Shown in pieces: positions 49,331 through 60,528 of a stretch of 64,000 nucleotides of DNA (the first letter of the stretch is position 1; each line of letters starts with the position of its first letter). A program made the position numbers and the translations under genes. The stretch spans positions 51,341,626 through 51,405,625 of the forward strand of contig JAZBQD010000014.1 of assembly GCA_036583965.1 (NCBI GenBank), written 5' to 3'. The DNA is from Prunella strophiata (taxonomy: Eukaryota > Chordata > Aves > Passeriformes > Prunellidae). The notes under the pieces are model-generated. The model was not told the DNA's origin. It saw only the letters and a program-made list of their open reading frames with translations, and made no database searches.

Positions 49331-49568
49331 TTCTGCTCATCCCATACCCTGGCACAGGGTGCAGCTGGGGAGCCAGGAGGGATAGCTGATCCCCAGGGTG
49401 CCAGGGAGCAGGAAAGCTGGAGGAAGCCCCAGCTCCACCTCCAGGTGAGACTGTGGTGAGGGGCTGATGACCCTGGGACTAAAATGAGTCCTGGTCCATG
49501 GGTGGAGAGAGGCCCAGGGGATGCTGGACAGGACCAGGCCAGTCCAGCCTGTCAGGAAGCCTTGTGCA
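49331..49568. other. GC-rich island, unidentified
   Basis: About 63-67% GC in the two lines counted, with abrupt borders: an A-rich run on the left and (CAAA)n on the right (49576-49600). It contains CTCCACCTCCAG|GTGAGA at 49433-49450, an excellent splice-donor match, but no convincing acceptor or long frame. CpG is scarce. Possible identities are a retroposed GC-rich transcript (the A/CAAA-rich right edge would be its tail), an LTR or CR1 5' piece, or a non-coding first exon. I recognise none of them definitely. Confidence 0.5.
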
Positions 49569-52500
49569 CTTTACTTTAAACAAACAAACAAAAAAACCAA
49601 AACAGTTTTGATTATTTTTTTCAAGTTTGTGAATCTTTTTTATTTAATTAGATAGATCTAATCCCTGTTTTAATACTGATTCAGAATCTTTGAACATTGC
49701 ATTCATTTCAAAGAAAAAACAATGAAAAATTATAAGACAATACTTTTTAGAACATTTTTTCAGCAGAATTTCTGGTGTATCCACTGAGAAGTTTGATTTT
49801 TACATATCCAATTCAGACTGGTTCCTCTGTACAATAAACAAGTACCTCTGATTGCATTTTGTGTTGGTATGATAAATGGTTGGGCATCTTCAAATGAGAC
49901 AATAAAATGAACAAACCTTTGTATGGCTAGATATTTCTTTCATTGCTTAAGGCTGGCATTCCTGAAATAACCCTATTAAAGTTAGTGAGAGAATTCTACA
50001 CTTAATGCAGTGGAACCTGGCCTTCTGCAGTAACAGAAGCTGAAGAAAGAAGAGAAGTAGTTAGCTTTGTTGTGCCAGCTGAATTTGTACTTCTGGCTGG
50101 TGTACTTTGTTAAAGTCCTAATTCTCTAAACTGAGGCCTAAACTCAGATGTAGCACATCTAATCCTTAAAATCTGAATCTGATAATCCTATTTGAAACTC
50201 TTTTTAGGGCTCTTGTTCAGCCAAAAAAGAGATACCAATAGGATTTAAAATGGCACATAAAATCTCAATGAATAAGTGTTTATTCATCAAAGTGCCAGTT
50301 AAATTACTAAACCTGGAAAAGACTCACAAGAATTGCAAACCAGAATTTATTCTTCCATTCCCTCATTTTGAGCAAATCCATGGATATGGCTTTTATTTAC
50401 TGCACCTCTCATCTCTTTAAAACCTGTTACATAGATAGGAGAATTGAATATCTGCAAAGATAATATCACATATTTTTTGTCAATTCTTAATTTGATAAAT
50501 TGAAAAGCAAAGACATTTTATTGCCCACTAGATTTTCTTGGCAATCCTTTGTTGATAGCCTCAATTCTTTCAGTCTGTCTGCAGAAATCTTTTATGGCTT
50601 TGCTTTTTTGTACACTGTGTCCAATAGGAGAAGAAAAGACATTTAAGCAGTACTGATTATTTCCAATAAGATTTCTGAAATCTTTAGTGTTGTTTGTTGC
50701 AGGAATGTTACCAGTATTGCAGTCAACAATAAAGAGAGAAAAGTTTTGTAAAGTATGCTTTAGAGGTTTACATATTTAACCTTTTACATATAAAACACAA
50801 TTAATATTATATAGAAGATAAATATGAAGCAAACTAGATAACCACATATAAGTACCACAGTAATGGCTATAAACTATTTCATCCTTCTGCAACCCAAACC
50901 CAAATTCCATGCAACAAATACCAGCTCATTTATGTGATCATGGTTGCACTGAAAGCAACGAAGCCTTGATTGGCCTTTGTAGTCCAACACCAGGTATAAT
51001 TGGATTTTTTCCATTTTTGTATGTATAAAGCCATTTTTTCCTTTTCCCATAAAAATAGCCTAGTATTGGTCCTCAAAACCTCTGTTCAGTGACTGCATTG
51101 GCCATTATTTCCAAACGCTTTGTGTTTTTAAAAATATTGCTTTGTTCTTGTATATTGTGCTCTTAATTTGTATCATCATCAGATAATGTGAAGTTAGTTA
51201 TGAAGTACATTCAGATTCTTTAGTTTGATTGGTGCTGCCTATAACAAGTTATAGGTATCACATTCATAGATCTAGAGCTACACAGCATGGAAACATAAAT
51301 TACTTCCATTCCTTTGAACAAAATATTCTAGTACAACAGCATGTCACATCACAGCCAATTTCTACACACTCTTTACAGTGGCTCCCATGCATGGGCAGAA
51401 AGGGAAAAGTAAATGATAGAATCTGGTTAGAAACAATTTTGTGGCTAGTCACTGGGTTGGTCTACAGGAAACTCAGGTATAGTGCTGGCTCAGAAGTTAG
51501 ATGGGAGATGAGAACAATTGACTCATATTTTTTTTAATTAGTTCATAGGTCAGTTAGCTGATTAAAATTAAAGAATCTTACTGGTTGTCTCTAGATTTTT
51601 AAAATTTATTTCTTGCACATATTGATCTGAAGGCTATGGAGGTGTCATTCACAGATCACTTTATAGATGATGCACAGAATTTTTCTCACATAAAGTCATG
51701 TCTCCAAAGCTGTTTCTTCTGATGTATGCCAAAGAGTCAATTTATTACAGTGTAGTTGATATAGTCTTTTCATTTTCATATGTGACTTAGTGAAAACCTA
51801 TAAAACGTCAGATGGTTCTGACTTTTTGTGTATTTGCTGTATAAAAAAACCCTCTTCTCTTTTTTGGCATTTAGCAGAATAATTTACTATTGCTATTTCT
51901 GATTAAAAAAGGGGACATGTGCTTCTGCGTGTCCTACAATAGCTCTTTTGTAACCAAGGCTTGGAACCTAATTTTGCATTTTGCTGTGGATTCTTTTCAC
52001 TTTCAAGTGCAGTGAAATAATCATTCTTTTTGCATTAGTTTTGAAAGTTTGCTGTACTAATGTAAGACAAAAGTATCTGAAAGAAAAAGAAAAATGAGAA
52101 TTGCAGACTAGTTAGACTGATGCAGGGAAATTCAAATTATATCTCTTGTCCCCTAAGTCCAGAGTAACCCTGCCAGAAGAGATTCTTCAAGAGGCACAGC
52201 CTGGAATTGAAGTAAGCAGTGCCTGCCTTAAATGGAATCCCAGTCTGCTTTGGAGAAGAAAGTTTACTTTCTACAACTTCCCCTCAAGCTATGATAACTT
52301 GCCAAGATACACTTCTGCAATTGTCAAAGCCATTGCAATGTTGGAAGATGAATTTAGTTGTGTTTGAAGTAATTTTGTCACTAAAGGGAAAGTCACGGAC
52401 TCCAGGAAAGGGCTGACTTAGCTGTTTAAACAATGACTGGTGAAATTGAGATACCAGTTAATTGCAATGCATTAACTGCTCGGCTAACTGCTTTTGGAAC

Positions 52501-53235
52501 ATAGAGATCATCACTCTTATTAGGTATGTACTCGTCATGACCCTGATCCAGTAGGAGTATTCAGAAAAGGTTTGTTACAAAAGAAACTCAGGTTTTCCAA
52601 TTTTTTTTTTTCTTTCATAAAATATAACTGCCATAAAAGATTCTAGTTGTGGAAAAACACTAAGTTGTTACATATCATCATTGGTAAAGAAACATTTGCG
52701 GATGCTTTTTGCCACTCAGCACAATTTAATTAATAAAATTCTACCTGTAAAAGCGTGTACTTGTACATGGGTATATCATCTGGAGTCTTCTTACCTGAAA
52801 AATTCCATTTGATTTGTTACTTGTAGTCCTGCTCAGGTGACACAGTTTGGGTGAAGAACAGCTTGCACAGCCTGGGGGTTTATGAGCTCTGTAGCTGCCC
52901 CATTTAGGCAGAGTCTGTATCAGCAGAGCCTGTTAAGCTGCTGCTGCTCTGTGGTCTCTCCTGCAGCTGGAGTAAAACTGCTTCTGGTCTGACTTGATCT
53001 GAAGTGTATTCCAGTGTTCTGCAACACTAGAAGCTGCCTCTATACAACCTGCTGTAAAAATGTCACAGAGGAAAAGGTATCCCACCTGCCTCAAAAGAAT
53101 ATCAAAATGTTCTTTGTCTGCAACATTTTTAATTGATGTTGATTTAATAGCAAGGGTCAGAATCAGGCTAGTACATAGCCTGATTTTGTAGGCCAATTTT
53201 AATTCTCTGAACTTTGGATTCTTGCTTTTATTTCT

Positions 53236-53237
<2 letters not shown>
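49569..53237. other. Unique AT-rich non-coding sequence
   Basis: No gene or interspersed repeat recognised. 52830-53060 is less AT-rich and includes several CTG-rich words, identity unknown. A 102-codon frame at 51229-51537 (+) has no recognisable product. Confidence 0.55.

Positions 53238-53275
<38 letters not shown>
53238..53275. repeat. T38 homopolymer
   Basis: Thirty-eight consecutive T followed by CCCC. On the minus strand it reads as a lysine run in a spurious 134-codon frame. Confidence 0.95.
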
Positions 53276-53479
53276 CCCCTAAACAATCTTTGGGTTAAGG
53301 AAATAATTAAATCAAAATAAACCAAGAATGTTTCCAAACACTAAAGCACACACTATCTTAGTTTTGGGATTAATCATTATATTTAGTTTCCTTCAGCTAG
53401 AGGAATGCTCTAAGCAAGACCTATAACAGCTTTCTCAATACTCAAGCATTTTTAGAAATATATTTAAAGAATAAAACTG
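53276..53479. other. Segment between T38 and A18
   Basis: About 204 bases of AT-rich sequence flanked by opposed T and A runs. No family recognised. Confidence 0.5.
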
Positions 53480-53497
53480 AAAAAAAAAAAAAAAAAA
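53480..53497. repeat. A18 homopolymer
   Basis: Eighteen consecutive A. Confidence 0.95.
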
Positions 53498-54265
53498 GCC
53501 TGAGCAAAGGATTACTCCATTTAGCTTTATATCATGATGCTGACACAAAGCCTTGAGGACATATTGATTGTTTTGTGGAAAAATCAGAGTAAATGAACTC
53601 CATTTGATAAGGTAGTAAGGGATTTATTTACAGGACTTTGATGGCAGATCTTAGTAGAAATGGCATGTGATGGCTATTATTAAAATCTGCTTTTCATAAA
53701 AGCCATTTATTTAATTCTATTTAATTCCAGTTCTTTCATTCAATATACTGAATGTAAAAGTAAAGAATTCCATGTTGTCCAATGCTGAGAAAGAAACAGG
53801 GTTCTGATAATATTTCACATGCTTTATATATAATACAGTGAAATATATTGAAACTATATGAAATTTTAAAGCTCCTATGGTCCTTTCAAGTCGAAAAAAA
53901 TATTGCCAGATAAAAAAACAACCCCTCTGTCTGTTAAGTACATGTGCAAAGATAAGCATAATTTTGATCATGAGCAAAATAGATCTACTTTCCAGGGTAT
54001 ACACTTCAGGTATATAGGAAAGATAGATCATTGCTTCAATTGTAATTGCCCAAGATTTGTCCTTTCCTATACACCTTTCTTCTCTATTTTTTTTTCTCGA
54101 GCAGGGTGTGATTTTTGCTCTGATCTGAAATTTCACTTAGGTGGGTACCGTAAACATCATCATTTATTCAATTTACATAGTATTGGTCAAAAAGCTTTTT
54201 AGGGATACAATTTCCTATACAGTTTTTTTTTGAAATTGTATTTTTCTAAAATTCCATCAATTCTC
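53498..54265. other. Unique AT-rich non-coding sequence
   Basis: Overlapping open frames of about 139 codons (-, 53717-54136) and 99 codons (+, 53903-54202) are present; neither has a recognisable domain, and frames of this size are expected by chance. Confidence 0.5.
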
Positions 54266-54288
54266 AAAAAAAAAAAAAAAAAAAAAAA
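54266..54288. repeat. A23 homopolymer
   Basis: Twenty-three consecutive A. Confidence 0.95.
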
Positions 54289-57200
54289 GCAAAAGGAATT
54301 TGTGATTTTTTTTTTAAATAAAAATCTTACTATGTCTGAATTTTTTTGTCTCTATATACTTTTGACATACAAAATGTTACTTTACTTTCACAAGAAGTCC
54401 ACACAAATAACAATACAGGCTACAATGACAAACTACAATATAAGCTGATTTAGAAAGTAAGCATAAAATATTACAGTACTAAAAAGGTGACAAAATCACA
54501 CCCTTAGAAACCACACTTTAAAAATTAATAAATGTAACACATCAGAAGCGACAATGTTGGGATTTACCTAACAGAACACAAGAAAATAAATGAACAGCCT
54601 CAAAACCAAATGCCAAAATTTCAGAAGTTCCCATATGGCTGGATTCAAGTCACCTACTGCTATATATATGCAAGACATTCAAAGCTGAAAGAAATTTGTA
54701 AAGATCTGTCAAGATCGATGCTGTTATGGTGTTTTCATTACTGCAGAATTGTCCTTCTACAGTGATCAAAAGGAAGAAAAAGTCACCTTTCAGTAGGCCC
54801 ACTCCACATACCAGCAAGACATTCTCAATTTGGTTGTACTATTGGACATAAATATATATTTATGTATCTATAATTTCAAAATAAAGACTTAGAAATAACA
54901 AGAGAGAGTCATCATTTCAGTCAAGTTTACGGGAAGATCTACTGATCTAATATTTTCAAGCTAATATTCTCTGTATTAATATTTTTCAGGCATCTGTAGA
55001 CAGATGCTGCAATAATGAAAAATATAAAACCATACTCTGAATTTATCATCAGGAGACATACCCTAAGTAATTCATGTTTCTGAAGTCTCAGTGATATTTA
55101 ATAAAACTTAGAAAGGGTTCTATCAAGGTGTATACTTAATCCATATTTTTTAATCACATTAATGTGGGACTGACAGGACAACATGCAGTACATTTTCACA
55201 AAGAAATAGAAATTGGATTTATTTGCAATGATATGCACTTATTCTCTGCATTTTTCCTAATAAAAGAGACAGAAGTTTTGTAGCTGTCATTCATTCCTTT
55301 ATCTCAACTACAATCAGTTTCAAAAGTAACATGAATTAATGCCTCTGTCTTCAAAAGAAAACCTTTTTTCGTCCGTTTGTTCATCTCTATGCATGAGTGA
55401 AAATGCATAGATGGAAATAATTCCTTGTACTTCACTTTAGATGACAAAGAAAGTTGTTAGGACATAGTCATAGTCATGGAGAATTCAATCCCAGATTTGC
55501 AGGTGTCTATATTTTATTTGTACTATCCTGTGTATCACTCCCTAATATTCCACTGTAATCCATGGTGTTCTAGTATATAAAGTCTGTGTAGTCAGCATGA
55601 TATTGAGATGCAAAACCAGATAATTGATGAACTCTAGGGACCATAACTGTACTGACTTGGTGTCTGCTGACTGTGATGACCATCTCAAAAGCAGACACAT
55701 TGTGAACACTGCCTTCTAGGTTTGAAACTAAATTACAACTGGATTCTATAGTAATTTTTCATCTGATGGTGAATATTTAACATTAGATGCTGCACTACTC
55801 TTGTGTATGCCACTTTAAAGTATAACTTAATTAAGGCAATGACATTTCCTTTAGTAACAACCTTTAGTTCTTGCTGGGATCTCATTAATCTATTCTAGAA
55901 GTAGAAATCAATTTTTTATGATTTCCGCAAATCCTCTGCTTCGTAATGTCTACACCTATGACTAACTTTCATATTTTTCTTTAGCAACCTGCCATCTCAA
56001 AGGCAATGGCAAAACCCAGACAACTTAGTTGTACCTAAAAAGAGTATGTCGTTTTTTGAATCTGATATAAAGAGGAAAAAAAATTGTGAAAGATACTCCT
56101 GAGGATCAGAAAGTGATTATTTACTAATGCCACACTACTTTCTGTTGCTGATCAATCCCTGAGAAACTTTATGTAAAAAATTATACTTCTGATTAATCCA
56201 GATAATTTTTTATTCCTGCTGCTGCTGAATCATCTTTCTTGTGACTAATTTGGCTGCATTCTGAAGACTTGCTATGGCTCTCAACCAGTGCAGATGGCTA
56301 CATGTTCACCAGTTTGAGATCCTCCAATGATTTCTGTTTGTGCCTTCTGACCAAAAGAAAATATCTCCTTTTTACATCAGCTGAAGAGTAGAATGAATGA
56401 AGCTTAACTAGACAAATGCTGATACATAAGCATGGTTCAACAATTTCATTTGGGAGAAAATATTGGAATAGTAACATAATCAATGTTAATATCATTAACA
56501 TATTAAAATATTTAACATAAGAATCTGTGGAATGGATGGGCTCCTCAACAGAGCACAGATATCGTGTTTTCAAAGAGTTTCAAAGAGAATGAGTGACACT
56601 TAGTATTTTAAAAATGTATGTTTATTTACCATGCACTCATCTTCCATCAAAAACTTTGGTATATAGAGGAGCAAAATAATATCTCATCACAGGGATGTGC
56701 ATCTCTATCAGAACTCAAATTTGTAATATTCATTATGTCTATGAATAATGAGCAATCTTCAAGGCATTTGTCAACCAAATAATTCCTCCTTTTGTTGGTA
56801 AAGATAATGCAACAGATAAATTACAAAAAATTACCATCCAGAATATTTTGAATAATATCTGAAATTAGTTATTATATAGTTACAGGTCTTTAGCAAATAA
56901 TATAGTGATAAGAAAATTTCATGGCACATTAGTAATACATCTAAGCAGCAACCAAGGTAAAACTGCTCAAGAAAGCCCATTAACAAAGCTGATCCATGAA
57001 CATAGAATCTTTTTTCAATCATGTTATGTTCATGATGAAGAAAAAGCACTGGTTTTTTTCATCTGATTAAGGTTGTTAAGCTTGAAAATGGCAAGAACGT
57101 GTACTGAATCATCATACATGAGTTTTTCTGATAAGAGCAGTACTAGAAGCATCAAGATATTACTTTGTAAAGTGCATGAATAAGACAAAACGTCTCACTA

Positions 57201-59412
57201 AGGAGACAAATGTCTTATCAAATGTTCTTGGAATACAGCATCCATCACCTGATACTGAATTCTCAAATCAACCTGGTCTAAACAGCGCAGAGAGGGAGAA
57301 TAAAAGATCTAGAATCTGAACATGTCATTAATATCACTGCAATGGTAGAGGAAGAACGTACAATTATATTGTGAAAATCTGCATCTTAATTAAAATCTTA
57401 AAACATCAATTTCTATACCAAAAAGAGGACATGATGGACTTTGTCAATTAAATATTGTATTTGTTCTCAGAGAAATTAATAAAGGAGACATTTGATATAA
57501 TACTTCATGGAAATAATCGAGTTTTCTGCATGAGAATATACAAAAGAAGCCCAGAGAAAGAATGTAATTTCACAGAAAAGACATAAGTCTGAGCAACAGT
57601 TGACTTCAGTTATGTTTACCTACCTCACAGTATCAAACATATGGATAATTCAGCTGTTCCAGCATCCAGAACTCAAATTAGTGTAGGGTATTGTTAATTA
57701 ATTCCAAATGAATGCTCACTAGAGAACTGCATATACAAAGAAGAAGTGAATTCTATGAAACCTGATATTTTGCCCTTAAGCACAAGTACATATTTCTTTC
57801 TGTACAAAATAAAGAACAAAATAGTTGAGAACACTTACATGATAAATTTTCATACATTTCTCATTGAAAATAAATGAGAAATGAGGCAAATATGAAGAAA
57901 TGGTGAAGTCTGAAAGGTAGCAGGGTTTTGGGATTCATGAACAAAATAAATGTCACTGGTACCTTGCTGGGGTTGACACTTATTGATTTTTGCATTCATT
58001 GACCAATTGGCCATGTCTTCACATGCAGTTTTCTCTTCATGGGATATTAGGAAAATTTTCCTTCCTCTTGAAGAATTTTCATGTTAGCTATCAAAGAATT
58101 TATATCTTTATGAAAAAGATTCCTGCAAGCTGGAAGTTATTGGCTCCCTACAGAGGCTGTCCTTTTATGCTTCAAAATTGCAGTTTGACCTTCTATTCAC
58201 TGTGGCCACTAGTTCATAATTCCCAGTTTATATGCAGGAATATAAATTGTTCTGTGCATAAAACTCCTGAGATTTCTCTTTTAATATCTAAAAGAACTTC
58301 CCTTCTTGTTCAGATTGTACGTAGCCTGGACTATTGATCTTGTTAAAAACTCCTGGTCCCCCTATATTTGTCACAAACATACCTAGGGAAATTGAGTTCA
58401 GGATTTGAATTTTGGAACAAAGCAGACAAAACCAGTTTGGGACATATTTAATGGCAATGGGACTAAACTGAGGTAATGAAAATATTTAAAGAGTCAGGGG
58501 AAATATCTTGACATTGAGCTTTATTAGATCCTGGAATAGCTTCCTGAAGTGATTGTGCTTACAGAATACTCATTTTAGAAATTTAGTGAAGATACAGGGG
58601 TATGCAGGGGGAGTATCCCAGATTTTGGACTTGATCATATTTTGAGGCAATACCATTTAAACAATAAGACAGATTTATTGTGAGATCTATGTTTAAATAA
58701 TCGGCTAATAATAATAAGTTTTCTAATATTCATTGACATCATTATCTTAGGTCTTATTGTTCACATACAGAAAATAGGAAAGTATCCAGATTAATCTGCA
58801 GTTTTGTTTAAACCATCAGATAAGAACAATGACCCAAAAAGCATCTGAGTACACCCTAGAATTAATAAGTAGTTCAGCAGATATTTGTAAAGTTTCCTTT
58901 TGTACCTCACTACTGACCTCCATTAACATTACCATTTTAATCCAGTGTCAGCCCAAATATGCCAAATTCTACAGCACTTTTGACATTTCACTATTTCCCT
59001 GGGAAACTGGCCACAAAAATAAAACTGGTAGCACTAATAATCTAATTCCATTTAAATATTTTAAAACAAATATTCTATAAGACACAATATGTTAAAAAAT
59101 GCATATGGATTAATTAAATGAACTTTTTATCTTTTCCAAGATAAAGAGTTATTTGTACTAAATATAGATAAAGACTTAGAAGTGGCATTAGCAACATGTA
59201 TTCTCCCCATATTCATGCTAAACAATATCCAAAGTATGAAGCAGCATGCAATTTTTCACCTTACATATTGAAGTTGTGACATACCTGTATAGCAAAGGGA
59301 AATCTCACTCTACATAGTCAGCAGTACCTGGTGTGCAAATAATACTCATGCTTAAGTCTCTTTTTTGTGAGGTCAGAATATTACCTTATGTCAAGGAAAT
59401 GACACATAGACA
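54289..59412. other. Long unique AT-rich non-coding stretch
   Basis: Five kilobases with no gene, RNA or interspersed repeat recognised. Open frames up to about 115 codons (57990-58337 +) lack domains. Confidence 0.55.
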
Positions 59413-59462
59413 TAAATTAAAATAAAAAGGCATTGAGAAATTAAAATAAATTAAAAATAAAT
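59413..59462. repeat. A-rich (TTAAAATAAA)-type low-complexity sequence
   Basis: The word AAATTAAAATAAA occurs twice with A-rich spacers; simple sequence. Confidence 0.75.
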
Positions 59463-59754
59463 CTTTGTGCTTGCTCTCAAGAGCCTAATTCATTACACAC
59501 AATTTTAACTGCCTGTATAGAAATCATTCTTTATTGGAACTCTCCTCAGCCTTTATCTGTAAAGGCAGAAAAAGTGAGTATTTTCAGAACAAATATTTCT
59601 ATAAGAAAAGAAAAAAAATGGTTGATCTACTCTTGGAAAAAAATTATAAATTGCTTTTATCACTAAACATTATTGAATTTTTTGGTGGTTATGTTTTCCT
59701 CCCCTAGATCATTCAAAGAAACAAGTTATTTCTGTCTTATCCTCCCTTTTTGTA

Positions 59755-60440
59755 GAACTATAGAATGTGCTGAGTTGGAAGGGACCCATCAGGACCCTTG
59801 AGCCCATGACCCAGGCCCTGCACAGGACATCAAGTGTCTTAGAGTGTTCTCCAAACTCTTCTGGAACTCTGTCAGGATTGGTGCTGTCACCACTGTCCTG
59901 GGCAGCTGTGCCAGTGCTCAGCCACTCTCTGGGTGAAAACCTTTTTCTTAATATCCAACCAAAATCTCCCCTGGCCACTGTCCTGTCTCTGGTCACAAGA
60001 GTGAAGAGATCAGTGTCTGCCCCTTCACTTTCCCTTGTGAGGATGCTGAAGACCACAGTGAGGGCTCCCCTCAGTCTTCTCTCTAGGTGTAAGTCACCTC
60101 AGCTGCTCCTCATAAGCTCCCTCTCCAGACTCTTCATCATTCTCATGGTCTCCTCTGGACACTCTCTAACACCTTAATGTCCTTTTTATATGGAGGCACC
60201 CAAACCTTCCCCCAGCACTGGAGGTGAGGCTGCCCCAGGGCAGAGCAGAGCAGAGCAGGACAATCCCTTCCCTTGCCCAGCTGGTGATGCTGTGCCTGAT
60301 GCACCCCAGGACAGGGCTGGCCCTCCTGGCTGCCAGGGCACTGCTGACTCACATTCAGCTTGCCATCCACCAGGACTCCCAGGTCTCTTTTCACAGCTTT
60401 TCAGCCTCTCATTCCACAGTCTATATACAAAACTGGAGCT
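59755..60440 (-). repeat. CR1 LINE, 3' portion (about 690 bases)
   Basis: The longest CR1 copy here. On the minus strand it begins with KRDLGVLVDGKLNVSQQC, then YKKDIKVLESVQRRP, the C-terminal part of the RT region of avian CR1 ORF2. It passes through the arginine-rich C-terminal region (DLFTLVTRDRTVARGDFGW in another frame, equivalent to the family's RTRGNG...RFRLDIRKRF area) and ends in the short 3' UTR with TTCCAACTCAGCACATTC and a final TCTATAGTTC. Several frameshifts and stops separate the blocks, so it is not coding. It is 5'-truncated at about 60420-60450, where it abuts a pyrimidine tract. No poly(A) tail, as expected for CR1. Confidence 0.95.
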
Positions 60441-60528
60441 GCTCCCTCCCTCCATCTCTCCTTCCCTCCCTTTCCCTTTTCCCTCTTCCCTTCCCCATCC
60501 TTTCTCCCTTCATCCTCCCCTTCCATTA
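60441..60528. repeat. Pyrimidine-rich (CCCTT)n-type tract
   Basis: Nearly pure C/T sequence with CTCCCTCC, TTCCC and CCTTT words, directly at the 5' break of the CR1 copy. Confidence 0.88.

Noticed and set aside
53717..54136. 139-codon minus-strand open frame
   Set aside because: Overlaps another open frame on the other strand, no recognisable motif, length within chance expectation.
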